In this document: piece after piece, positions 5,676-12,988 of the stretch | Numbering within the stretch: position 1 is the first letter of the stretch | Layout: each line of letters opens with the position of its first letter | From: a virus | DNA: 28,085 nt | Virus record (IMG/VR): IMGVR_UViG_3300042261_000484 | Location: 1-28,085 of that record | Strand: one strand, 5' to 3' | The notes under the pieces: generated by a model | What the model saw: only the letters and a program-made list of their open reading frames with translations | Told to the model about the DNA's origin: nothing | Databases searched by the model: none | Position numbers and translations under genes: made by a program

Positions 5676-6146
5676 ATGGTGAGATATTCAAAAGAAATTG
5701 CGGAAGAGATTTGCGAACGTCTGGCGCAGGGCGAGTCGTTGCGCGCTATTTGCGCGGACGGCCATTTGCCGAGTGAGGCGGCGGTTCGCCAATGGGATAT
5801 GGATAACCGTGACGGTTTCTCTACGCACTACGCTCGCGCGCGGGCCATCGGCTATGAACGACTAGCCGAGGATATTGTTGAAATCGCCGACGCGCCGGTA
5901 GGGAGTTTAGATAACGGCGCCACCGATTCGGGTGCAGTCAACAAACAGCGATTACAGATCGATTCACGCAAGTGGCTATTGTCGAAGATGTTGCCCAAGA
6001 AATACGGCGACAAGGTCACGACCGAGGTGACCGGCGCCGATGGCGGGCCTGTGGAGATTAGCGAAACGGATCGCGCGGCCAAAGTGGCGGCCCTGTTGGC
6101 CTTGGCACAATCAAGACGTGATACAGATGTCAGCGACCTTGTTTGA
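5676..6146 (+). CDS. terS: Terminase small subunit (Sf6-type)
   Basis: This 156-residue protein recognises phage DNA and hands it to the large subunit for packaging. Residues 3-70 (YSKEIAEEICERLAQGESLR, then VRQWDMDN, then YARARAIGYERLAEDI) match the N-terminal HTH and helical layout of Sf6 gp1-like small terminases. The middle is helical (KQRLQIDSRKWLLSKMLPKK) and suits oligomer formation. The C-terminus ends in a helix near residues 130-145. The ATG at 5676 is preferred over an upstream in-frame start at 5562 because GTGGAG lies at the right distance and the longer form would overlap the HTH gene by 86 bases. The end overlaps the large-subunit start by 20 bases. Confidence 0.87.
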   Translation: MVRYSKEIAEEICERLAQGESLRAICADGHLPSEAAVRQWDMDNRDGFSTHYARARAIGYERLAEDIVEIADAPVGSLDNGATDSGAVNKQRLQIDSRKWLLSKMLPKKYGDKVTTEVTGADGGPVEISETDRAAKVAALLALAQSRRDTDVSDLV

Positions 6147-7644
6147 TACCGTCCTTTTCAACTATCTATCTGCCGATGAACAGCGAGAGCTAGACGCGCT
6201 ACTTGCGGGGATGCCGGTCTGGTCACCGTTACCAGGCCCGCAGTTGGTGGCGTTTGATTCAGATGCCGACATCATCGGCTATGGCGGCGCGGCTGGCGGT
6301 GGCAAGACTGACCTGGCGTGCGGTAAGACCTTGCGATCCCATCAAAAGACCTTGATCCTACGGCGCGAAGCCACGCAGCTCACAGGCATCATTGACCGGT
6401 TTACTGAGCTACTGGGTGGCCGCGACGGTTTTAACGGCGCAGAACGTATCTGGCGATTGCCTAATAAGCAAATTGAATTCGGATCAACGCCCAACGTCGA
6501 TGACTGGAACAAGTACCAGGGCCGACCGCACGACCTCTTGATCTTCGACGAGGCGGCAAACTTCTTGGAGTCGCAAGTACGCGCACTGTTGGGTTGGTTG
6601 CGTTCGGTCGATCCCAATCAGAAATGCCAGGCGTTGCTTACATTCAACCCGCCCACGTCTGTAGAAGGTCGCTGGATCATTCCGTTCTTTGCACCTTGGC
6701 TTGATCCTAAGCATCCAAGGCCAGCGCAACCTGGCGAACTACGCTGGTTCGCAATGGTGGATGGTAAAGAGATCGAATGCACCGATGGCACGCCGTTTGA
6801 ACACGGCACAGACACAATTAAACCGATGTCGCGGACGTTTATCCCTTCGCGCATTTCAGATAACCCGTATCTGATGAACACTGGGTACATGGCGACATTG
6901 CAGGCACTTCCTGAACCGCTACGCTCGCAGATGCTTTATGGGGACTTTATGGCAGGCATTGAAGATGATCCGTGGCAAGTTATACCCACCGCTTGGGTTG
7001 AAGCGGCACAAAACCGTTGGAAGAAACCCGACAAAATACCGGAAATGCACAGCCTCGGCGTCGACGTGGCGCGAGGTGGGCGAGATCAGACCATCATCGC
7101 GCGTCGGCACGATATGTGGTTTGACGAGCCGCTGGTCTACCCTGGATCGGCGACACCTGATGGCCCGACGGTTGCGGGCTTATCGATCGCGGCCGTGCGT
7201 GACCAAGCGCCGATTCACATCGACGTGATCGGTGTCGGTGCCTCGCCTTACGATTTCTTGAAAGAGGCCAACCAACAGGTGATCGGCGTCAACGTATCCG
7301 AAGCCGCCACCGGCCTTGATAAGTCTGGCCGCTTGCGCTTTAAGAATTTGCGCTCAGAACTATGGTGGCGAATGCGTGAAGCGCTTGATCCCACTAACAA
7401 CACGGGCATTGCCTTGCCTCCTGATCCGCGTATCCTGGCTGATCTGTGTGCCCCGACCTGGACACTGGCCGGCTCGCTGGTCAGCGTGGCCAGTCGGGAC
7501 GAGATCATGGCCAAGATCGGCCGCTCGCCGGATTATGGAAGCGCGTATTGTCTGGCATTGATCGATACACCCAAGCGCGCCTTCCTGCCGTTCGCACAGA
7601 ACAACCCCCGCCGCAACGTCCTCGACTACAACCCTTACGCATAA
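6127..7644 (+). CDS. terL: Terminase large subunit
   Basis: This 505-residue motor-nuclease pumps DNA into the prohead and cuts it. The ATPase half has Walker A GGAAGGGKT at 53-61 and Walker B LLIFDEA with D141 and E142, followed by a coupling motif in LLTFNPP. The nuclease half has an RNase H-like triad: D313 (LGVDVARGG), D366 (HIDVIGVG) and D469 (PDYGSAYCLA). Length is normal for the family. ATG 6127 is chosen inside the end of terS; an upstream in-frame start at 6040 would extend the overlap with no family support. The gene ends 5 bases before the first GATGCACTTA repeat mini-frame. Confidence 0.95.
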   Translation: MSATLFDTVLFNYLSADEQRELDALLAGMPVWSPLPGPQLVAFDSDADIIGYGGAAGGGKTDLACGKTLRSHQKTLILRREATQLTGIIDRFTELLGGRDGFNGAERIWRLPNKQIEFGSTPNVDDWNKYQGRPHDLLIFDEAANFLESQVRALLGWLRSVDPNQKCQALLTFNPPTSVEGRWIIPFFAPWLDPKHPRPAQPGELRWFAMVDGKEIECTDGTPFEHGTDTIKPMSRTFIPSRISDNPYLMNTGYMATLQALPEPLRSQMLYGDFMAGIEDDPWQVIPTAWVEAAQNRWKKPDKIPEMHSLGVDVARGGRDQTIIARRHDMWFDEPLVYPGSATPDGPTVAGLSIAAVRDQAPIHIDVIGVGASPYDFLKEANQQVIGVNVSEAATGLDKSGRLRFKNLRSELWWRMREALDPTNNTGIALPPDPRILADLCAPTWTLAGSLVSVASRDEIMAKIGRSPDYGSAYCLALIDTPKRAFLPFAQNNPRRNVLDYNPYA

Positions 7645-7649
7645 CACCG

Positions 7650-7703
7650 ATGCACTTACCGCCTGGTGGTGGGCTTAGGCTTTGCCACCATGCGCGATAT
7701 TGA
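7650..7703 (+). CDS. Mini-ORF A starting with the GATGCACTTA repeat (17 aa)
   Basis: This is an open frame beginning ATGCACTTACCGC, 5 bases after the terL stop, encoding MHLPPGGGLRLCHHARY. The same word starts three other short frames between late genes. Its stop lies 14 bases inside the acetyltransferase gene, so it could couple terL and acetyltransferase translation. No Shine-Dalgarno precedes it. Whether it is translated, or whether the word acts as DNA or RNA, cannot be told from one sequence. Confidence 0.35.
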   Translation: MHLPPGGGLRLCHHARY

Positions 7704-8145
7704 AATTAGACCTTGTACTGTGATTGACGTTGTCGGGGCTTCCACTTACGAAGCCCTGATCCACGCCTACGCCGCTGAATCCGCGTTGGATGATATGCCG
7801 ACACCGGAACCCGACGTTGCGATGTACCACGCGCTCGAAGCGAATGGCTCGCTTAAAGTCGTTGGGGCATTTAGCCAAGGGCAGTTGGTCGGCTTTATGG
7901 CGTGCAATATGAACTACGCACCGCAATACGCCGCAATCGTCGGTTTGACGATGGTGTTTTTTGTCGCTCATTCACACCGCACCTACGGCACAGGCGCACG
8001 CATGGTGGAAGCCATGAAAGCGTTGGCCAAAGCGCAAGGCGCTGTGGGGTTGATGATCGGCGCACCGGCTGAAAGCCGTTTAGCTAAAGCCGCACCGATC
8101 CTGGGCTTTAAAGAAACCAACCGACTTTACTTCAAGGCGATCTGA
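7690..8145 (+). CDS. GNAT-family N-acetyltransferase
   Basis: The 151-residue product has the GNAT layout: an N-terminal strand and helix (IEIRPCT, then ASTYEALIHAY), a central beta-sheet (VVGAFSQGQLVGFMAC), the segment VGLTMVFFVAHSHRTYGTGARMV whose H-x-x-YGTGAR part fits the acetyl-CoA pyrophosphate loop, and a C-terminal GFKETNRLYFK typical of the family. The acceptor is unknown; phages with T7-like portals often carry such a gene between terminase and portal. ATG 7690 is preferred to a GTG at 7666 because the family fold begins at once. The end overlaps the next start as TGATG. Confidence 0.82.
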   Translation: MRDIEIRPCTVIDVVGASTYEALIHAYAAESALDDMPTPEPDVAMYHALEANGSLKVVGAFSQGQLVGFMACNMNYAPQYAAIVGLTMVFFVAHSHRTYGTGARMVEAMKALAKAQGAVGLMIGAPAESRLAKAAPILGFKETNRLYFKAI

Positions 8146-8618
8146 TGGACTTGCGTGTGCTTGATTCTACGGGATTGCCAACGATGAGTCGCGAAGCCAT
8201 CGACAAAGCGCACGCACTACACCGCGCAATGGAAGCCTTGCCGCAGGTGGACATTGAGATCACGCACTGTTTGCACGACGGGGTTTACGCCCGCACTGCC
8301 TTCGTACCGGCCGGGATCATGGTCATGGGCGTGTTAATCAAGATACCCACCACCGTGATCGTTAGCGGTCACGCCAAGGTGTTTATCGGTGACGACACGA
8401 TTGTGGTGCAAGGGTATCGCGTGATTGCAGGCGCACCTGGCAGAAAGCAAGCGGCATTGGCCCTTGAAGACACGCATTTCACTATGTTGTTTGCCACTAG
8501 CGCCAGCACGATCGAAGAGGCCGAGCGAGAATTCACCGACGAGGTCGAGCAACTCACGACCCGTCGACCAAACAATCAACTGGATACAGGAGCAAAACCA
8601 TGTCTGGAGCAGCAATAG
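8145..8618 (+). CDS. Conserved phage protein, cupin-like fold suspected (157 aa)
   Basis: I recall similar proteins beside terminase and portal genes in podoviruses but know no proven function. After a helical start (REAIDKAHALHRAMEALP), residues 40-110 are beta-rich with repeating turns (THCLHDGVYARTAFVPAG, VSGHAKVFIGDDTIVVQGYR). This resembles a cupin-like barrel with His42 and His46 as possible metal ligands. Residues 118-145 include a helix (TIEEAEREFTDEVEQL). The start overlaps the acetyltransferase stop (TGATG) and the end overlaps the next gene by 19 bases. A structural or head-completion role is possible. The fold is a guess from pattern. Confidence 0.7.
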   Translation: MDLRVLDSTGLPTMSREAIDKAHALHRAMEALPQVDIEITHCLHDGVYARTAFVPAGIMVMGVLIKIPTTVIVSGHAKVFIGDDTIVVQGYRVIAGAPGRKQAALALEDTHFTMLFATSASTIEEAEREFTDEVEQLTTRRPNNQLDTGAKPCLEQQ

Positions 8619-8908
8619 CAGTAGCGGCCGCAGTAGCGGGTACTGCCATGTCAGCCATTCAAGGCGCAGACCAAGCAGACGCCGCCAAAAAATCCATGCA
8701 ACAAGCCCAAGCCAACGCGGATCGCACCGCGGCGCAAGCAGACCAGGAATTTAACCGGGCGAATCAAAAGAAGCCCGACACGATGGCCATTTTGTCGGCC
8801 GCGCAACAATCCGGTAAGCAAGGTGCATCAGGCACGATGCTGACTGGCCCTCAAGGGATTGATCCTACGACTTTGGCCTTGGGCAAATCAACGCTATTAG
8901 GTTCTTAA
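8600..8908 (+). CDS. Ala-rich conserved phage protein upstream of portal (102 aa)
   Basis: The protein opens with a hydrophobic Ala/Val helix (residues 3-20), continues with a coiled-coil-like polar helix (DAAKKSMQQAQANADRTAAQ), and ends in a Gly/Ser/Leu segment (GTMLTGPQGIDPTTLALG) that I have seen at the end of small proteins preceding T7-like portals. It may be a minor virion or ejection-related protein, or a membrane-associated assembly factor. The ribosome site CAGGAG lies inside the upstream gene, and the portal start follows the stop by one base. Function is not established. Confidence 0.72.
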   Translation: MSGAAIAVAAAVAGTAMSAIQGADQADAAKKSMQQAQANADRTAAQADQEFNRANQKKPDTMAILSAAQQSGKQGASGTMLTGPQGIDPTTLALGKSTLLGS

Positions 8909-8909
8909 G

Positions 8910-10577
8910 ATGCAAGGCACACCACGTCGCGATAAGTTACAAAGCCGCTGGGGACAACTCAAGTCTGAACGCGCGTCATGGTGGGCGCATTGGAAAGAGC
9001 TGTCCGATTACCTTTTGCCCCGATCTGGGCGCTATTTCGTCCAGGATCGCAACAAGGGCGGGCGCCGCAATAACAGCATTTATGACAACACCGGCACGCG
9101 TAGTCTTCGGGTGCTGGCCGCGGGCATGATGTCGGGTTTAACTAGCCCGGCTCGCCCGTGGTTTCGGTTGTCCACCGCTGATCCTGACCTCATGCAATAC
9201 CAGCCGGTTAAAGCCTGGCTGAATGATGTCACCAACTTGATGCTGGCGATCTATCAGCGCTCGAATACCTACCGCACCTTGCACCAGATGTACGAAGAAT
9301 TGGGGACGTTCGGCACGGCGGCTTGTATCGTGATGCCCGATTTCGACAACGTGATTCACCTGTACCCGTTGACCATTGGCGAGTACGCCATTGCGACTAA
9401 CTGGAAGGGGGAAGTCACGACCCTATACCGCGAGTTTCAAAAAACCGTGGCCGAGGTGGTGAAGGAATTTGGCATCGAGAACGTGCAACCCTCAACGCGT
9501 TCGATGTTTGAGCGCGGATCACTGGATCAGTGGATCACGATCATTCACGCCATCGAACCACGCGCGGATCGGGACATCACCAAGAAAGACGACATGAATA
9601 TGCCTTGGCGATCGGTCTACTTTGAGGTGGGATCGGCACCAGATCATTACCTGCGCGAGTCTGGCTTTAAGCGTTTTCCTGGTTTGGCCCCCCGTTGGGC
9701 GGTCGCTGGCGGTGACATATACGGCAATAGCCCAGGGATGGAAGCGCTAGGCGACATCAAACAGTTACAGCACGAGCAGCTACGCAAAGCCCAAGGCATC
9801 GACTATAAGACCAACCCACCGTTACAGGTGCCAACGTCCATGAAAAATCGTGACGTTGAGCGTTTACCGGGCGGCGTGACTTATGTCGATTTGGCCGGCG
9901 GATCGCAAGGTGTCAAGACCGCTTTCGAGGTCAACCTTGACTTGTCGCACTTATTGCAGGACATCCAGGACGTTCGCCAACGTATCGAAGGCAGTTTCTA
10001 CGCCGATTTGTTCCTGATGCTGGCCAACCAAAGCGACGCGCGGATGACCGCGACCGAGGTGGCCGAACGCCATGAAGAAAAGATGCTGATGCTCGGCCCC
10101 GTGCTAGAGCGTTTGCAAAATGAACTACTCGACCCGCTGATCGAAATGACCTTCGATTACATCATGGAGGCCGGCTTAATGCCGCCGCCGCCCGAGGAAA
10201 TGCAGGGCCATGACATCAACGTTGAGCTGATTTCGATGCTGGCGCAGGCGCAACGCGCGGTGGGCACCAACTCGATCGATCGATTGCTAGGCACTGTGGG
10301 CGCCGTGGCACAGTACAAACCCGAAGCACTGGACAAGATCGACGCCGACAGCCTGGTGGACATCTACGCAGACGGCTTAGGCACCGACCCGCGCATTCTG
10401 TTAGCGCAGGACAAAGTCGAAGCGATCCGCGCACAACGTGCAGACGCCCAACAAAAAATGGCGCAGTCCGCCATGATGAACCAAGGCGCCGATACCGCGC
10501 AGAAACTCGCATCAGCCAAGACCGATCAACAAAGCGTATTGACCGATGTCACACGACAATTTTCTGGATACACATAA
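8910..10577 (+). CDS. Portal protein (T7-like head-to-tail connector)
   Basis: This 555-residue protein should form the dodecameric ring at the portal vertex through which DNA enters and leaves. The N-terminus LKSERASWWAHWKELSDYLL, then YDNTGTRSLRVLAAGMMSGL and SPARPWFRL, is the hallmark of the head-to-tail connecting protein family to which T7 gp8 belongs. The middle has the conserved GDIYGNSPGMEALGDIKQLQ, part of the clip and stem region. Residues from about 500 on form a long polar helix (KVEAIRAQRADAQQKMAQ). Length is close to the T7 relative. The gene is followed at once by a very strong ribosome site for the next gene. Confidence 0.93.
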   Translation: MQGTPRRDKLQSRWGQLKSERASWWAHWKELSDYLLPRSGRYFVQDRNKGGRRNNSIYDNTGTRSLRVLAAGMMSGLTSPARPWFRLSTADPDLMQYQPVKAWLNDVTNLMLAIYQRSNTYRTLHQMYEELGTFGTAACIVMPDFDNVIHLYPLTIGEYAIATNWKGEVTTLYREFQKTVAEVVKEFGIENVQPSTRSMFERGSLDQWITIIHAIEPRADRDITKKDDMNMPWRSVYFEVGSAPDHYLRESGFKRFPGLAPRWAVAGGDIYGNSPGMEALGDIKQLQHEQLRKAQGIDYKTNPPLQVPTSMKNRDVERLPGGVTYVDLAGGSQGVKTAFEVNLDLSHLLQDIQDVRQRIEGSFYADLFLMLANQSDARMTATEVAERHEEKMLMLGPVLERLQNELLDPLIEMTFDYIMEAGLMPPPPEEMQGHDINVELISMLAQAQRAVGTNSIDRLLGTVGAVAQYKPEALDKIDADSLVDIYADGLGTDPRILLAQDKVEAIRAQRADAQQKMAQSAMMNQGADTAQKLASAKTDQQSVLTDVTRQFSGYT

Positions 10578-10588
10578 GGAGATATACC
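10576..10588 (+). promoter_or_regulatory. Strong T7 gene 10-like ribosome binding site
   Basis: AAGGAGATATACC stands one base before ATG 10590 and overlaps the portal stop. Its first 12 bases equal the leader of the T7 capsid gene. It should drive high translation of the downstream small virion protein. Confidence 0.75.
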
Positions 10589-10589
10589 A

Positions 10590-10892
10590 ATGGCAAAAAT
10601 GTTATTTCAGTGGAACCCCCAAACCAAAAGGCAAATCTTCCACACCGATTTTCAGGGCGAAGCAATCACCCCGTCTGACTCCGCAGACCTGGTCAGTGGC
10701 CCAGCGATCGGCATCGCCGTCACAGGCGCTGGTGCAGTAGCGGTTCAGCTTGATGGTGGTAGTACCGCGGTACTAACCCTGTCCGACACTAATGAGCCGT
10801 ATCTGTGCCAGGTTAAACGTGTTCTGGCGACCGGCACTACTGCAACCGGCATCTATGCACTGTACGCCGGCGCGACAATGGGCAACGTCTAA
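10590..10892 (+). CDS. Spike-base / decoration-like protein, copy 1 (Rcc01079-like)
   Basis: This 100-residue beta-rich protein contains AITPSDSADL, an internal GAGAVAVQLDGGSTAVLTL, and VKRVLATGTTATGIYALY. This is the pattern I know from the spike base protein family named after Rcc01079 of the Rhodobacter gene transfer agent, also found in phages. It would be a small beta-sandwich attached to the capsid or vertex. The neighbouring gene is a diverged copy. The very strong ribosome site suggests many copies per virion, which fits a decoration protein better than a tail part. Confidence 0.75.
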   Translation: MAKMLFQWNPQTKRQIFHTDFQGEAITPSDSADLVSGPAIGIAVTGAGAVAVQLDGGSTAVLTLSDTNEPYLCQVKRVLATGTTATGIYALYAGATMGNV

Positions 10893-10904
10893 GGAGGTTT
10901 GGCG

Positions 10905-11186
10905 ATGCAAACAACCCCAACCCCGTTTATTCAAGACCTCAACTGGTACACGCCGATCCGGGACATCAAAGTGGTGACACCCAGTGACGCCGCTGATCTG
11001 CCAAATGGGGTTTGCCGCGCGGTCATTTTCAACGGCACTGGCAACATTACGTTTATCACCCCAGGCGATACCACTGTTACGCTGGCGATCACCTCAAGCT
11101 GGTTCGGCGTCCAGTACATCATGGCTAAGAAGGTGCTGGCTACGGGCACGACGATGCCCGCCAACACCATTTACGCTTGCTACTAG
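10905..11186 (+). CDS. Spike-base / decoration-like protein, copy 2
   Basis: This 93-residue paralogue of the preceding product keeps VTPSDAADL and KKVLATGTT in the same order and spacing, with NGTGNITFITPGDTTVTLAI between. It has an extra N-terminal segment (TPFIQDLNWYTPIRDIKV). ATG 10905 is chosen because a perfect AAGGAGG lies 7 bases upstream; a TTG at 10899 overlaps that spacing. The duplication suggests two different positions on one capsid or a mixed assembly. Placement on the virion is inferred from the family and the location between portal and capsid genes. Confidence 0.72.
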   Translation: MQTTPTPFIQDLNWYTPIRDIKVVTPSDAADLPNGVCRAVIFNGTGNITFITPGDTTVTLAITSSWFGVQYIMAKKVLATGTTMPANTIYACY

Positions 11187-11198
11187 GGGATAGATAAA

Positions 11199-11678
11199 AT
11201 GTCAGATTACAACATTCAAACCGTCGCCGGTTTACATAACCGCTCGACCGGCGCTTTGGTTGGGTTTCTGGGCGCGGACGGCAAAGAGTACTTGCTGCCT
11301 GCGGGACAATCCACAATTTACAACCCCACGTCTGTAGCAGTTACGGGCGGCTCGGTGAACGGAACATCGATCGGCCAGGCAGCACCCGCCGCGGTGAAGA
11401 CGACCAACCTGGCAGCAACCTACTCCGACTCTTCTGGCACGCCAGGTAGCGCCTCTAACAATAACCCGCGCGGTCGTGCGGCGTTTGCGGCGGCGGCGTC
11501 CAGCGTGGTGATTACCAGTTCACTGGTCACTGCCGCTTCGACCATCTTGGTTTCCCTTGGCGGTAACGATGCGACGCTAACCAGTATCCGCGTAACCCCA
11601 GCGGCAGGGTCTTTCACCGTAACAGGTAACGCCGCCGCGACGGCCACAACCCCGTTCGATTGGGTAGTGGTGAACTAA
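11199..11678 (+). CDS. Beta-rich virion protein, head fibre or decoration type (159 aa)
   Basis: The N-terminus (NIQTVAGLHNRSTGALVGF, then ADGKEYLLP) looks like an attachment domain. The C-terminal half, GRAAFAAAASSVVITSSLV and SIRVTPAAGSFTVTGNAAA, ending FDWVVVN, is a beta-sandwich pattern that recurs at the tips of phage fibres and decoration proteins. It is flanked by spike-base-like and staple-like genes, so a capsid-surface role is most likely. A modest ribosome site (GGGGATA) precedes it and the stop is one base before the next ATG. The name is by pattern only. Confidence 0.68.
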   Translation: MSDYNIQTVAGLHNRSTGALVGFLGADGKEYLLPAGQSTIYNPTSVAVTGGSVNGTSIGQAAPAAVKTTNLAATYSDSSGTPGSASNNNPRGRAAFAAAASSVVITSSLVTAASTILVSLGGNDATLTSIRVTPAAGSFTVTGNAAATATTPFDWVVVN

Positions 11679-11679
11679 C

Positions 11680-11991
11680 ATGGCCTTAATCAACATGAAG
11701 ACTAGCGAAGACGGCGCAAATGAGGCGATCACGCCAAACCCATACGGTTATGGGCTTGAGCTTCGGTTAAACGAAGATCAATGCGAAGCGCTTGGCATCA
11801 CCACGCCGCCGACACCCGGTAGCAAAGTTATGATCAAGGCCGCGACCATCGTCACCGAGGTGCACCAAACCGTCGAAATGGACGGGGACGACGCCGGCCC
11901 TGATGTCTATATGTGCTTGCAGATCACTGATCTGGAACTGGGCGCCGCGGAGAGCGCGAACACTCAGGCCACCATGTTGTATGGCGACTGA
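11680..11991 (+). CDS. Capsid staple-like protein
   Basis: The product (103 residues) begins MALINMKTSEDGANEA and continues NPYGYGLELRLNEDQCEALG, TPGSKVMIKAATIV and YMCLQITDLELG, a pattern I recognise from proteins annotated as capsid staples in tailed phages. It probably binds the outer capsid and locks subunits against DNA pressure. The last codon overlaps the start of a GATGCACTTA mini-frame as TGATG, making it part of a coupled string reaching the Bbp19-like gene. Confidence 0.75.
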   Translation: MALINMKTSEDGANEAITPNPYGYGLELRLNEDQCEALGITTPPTPGSKVMIKAATIVTEVHQTVEMDGDDAGPDVYMCLQITDLELGAAESANTQATMLYGD

Positions 11992-12032
11992 TGCACTTAC
12001 CGCACCCATTACAAATTAGATTGAAGCCATGA
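11991..12032 (+). CDS. Mini-ORF B starting with the GATGCACTTA repeat (13 aa)
   Basis: The frame encodes MHLPHPLQIRLKP. Its ATG overlaps the upstream stop (TGATG) and its stop overlaps the next start (ATGA), so a ribosome could pass from the staple gene through it into the Bbp19-like gene. Its first 13 coding bases equal those of mini-ORF A. There is no own Shine-Dalgarno. Confidence 0.4.
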   Translation: MHLPHPLQIRLKP

Positions 12033-12331
12033 CACGAGATATTGACCCTTTTACGTTAGAAGACGCGCAGGCCGCTTACGCGGATAAAGCGCGTTTTGAA
12101 TCCGAACTAGAAATCAGTGATCTTAAGTGGCTAATGAGTAACAAGCGCGGACGACGTTTTGTCTTCCGACTGCTGGAACGCGCAGGGGTTTGGCGCCTTT
12201 CTTTTAACACCAACGCATTGTCGATGGCCTTCGCAGAGGGTACGCGCAACGAGGGGTTAAGACTATTGGCACAGATTACCGAACACTGCCTGGATCGACA
12301 CGCAGAAATGCTTAAGGAGCAAAGAGAATGA
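12029..12331 (+). CDS. Bbp19-like phage protein
   Basis: This 100-residue mostly helical protein carries the segment DLKWLMSNKRGRRFVFRLLE followed by MAFAEGTRNEGLRLLAQI, which matches the domain named after Bbp19 of Bordetella phage BPP-1. The family is found next to scaffold and capsid genes and is thought to take part in head assembly, with no proven activity. It starts inside the stop of mini-ORF B (ATGA) and its own stop overlaps the scaffold start (ATGA). The sequence before its start has no clear ribosome site, so translation may depend on the upstream frame. Confidence 0.8.
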   Translation: MTRDIDPFTLEDAQAAYADKARFESELEISDLKWLMSNKRGRRFVFRLLERAGVWRLSFNTNALSMAFAEGTRNEGLRLLAQITEHCLDRHAEMLKEQRE

Positions 12332-12978
12332 GTGAAACGCTGATTACCGGCGCTGACAATACAGATACAAGCGCAGACACACAGCAAATCGCTGACACCA
12401 CCACGACCGACACAACGGCCGCAGCGGATCAGCAAACGCAGACGCAATCAACCGACACGGACAAAACCGATACCACCAACGAAGGTGATAAAGGCGACCA
12501 AGGTAAAGCCGACGACAAGTCAGGCGCCCCTGAGCAGTACGAGTTTAAGGCACAAGAGGGCTTGCAGTTTGATGAGCAAGTGATCGAGGCGTACTCGGAA
12601 GTCGCTAAGGAATTGAATTTGTCGAATGACGACGCCCAAAAACTGCTTGATAAAGTCGCCCCGGTCATGGCCGCGCGACAACAAGAGCAGATCAAAGCGG
12701 TTGTTGATGGCTGGTCGGAAACAGCTCGCACAGACAAAGAGTTCGGCGGCGAGAAGTTATCGGAAAACCTGGCCACCGCGAAAAAGGCACTTGATGCCTT
12801 CGGCACGCCAGAGTTGAAAACCCTGCTTAACGAGTCTGGGCTAGGTAATAACCCCGAAGTGATTCGGTTTATGTACCGCGCAGGTAAACAGATAAGCGAA
12901 GACAAGTTCGTCGGCGGCAAAGGCCCGTCCGGCAGCGATAAGTCCCTCGCTGATAAATTGTATTCAAACCAAAAGTAA
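12328..12978 (+). CDS. Scaffold / head assembly protein
   Basis: The product has 216 residues. The first 65 are low-complexity Thr, Asp and Gln (DTTTTDTTAAADQQTQTQS), surely disordered. Residues 70-190 are helical, including VIEAYSEVAKELNLSNDDAQ and LLDKVAPVMAARQQEQIKAV. The tail is basic and Gly/Ser-rich (FVGGKGPSGSDKSLADKLY). Acidic disordered start, coiled middle, basic end and position just before the capsid gene are typical of phage scaffolds, which shape the prohead and then leave. No protease motif is visible, so removal is probably by exit rather than cleavage. Confidence 0.8.
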   Translation: MSETLITGADNTDTSADTQQIADTTTTDTTAAADQQTQTQSTDTDKTDTTNEGDKGDQGKADDKSGAPEQYEFKAQEGLQFDEQVIEAYSEVAKELNLSNDDAQKLLDKVAPVMAARQQEQIKAVVDGWSETARTDKEFGGEKLSENLATAKKALDAFGTPELKTLLNESGLGNNPEVIRFMYRAGKQISEDKFVGGKGPSGSDKSLADKLYSNQK

Positions 12979-12988
12979 GGAGTAGCCA

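Noticed and set aside
6040-6126. Upstream extension of the terminase large subunit
   Set aside because: The extra residues are basic and Trp-rich, lie inside terS, and do not resemble the family.
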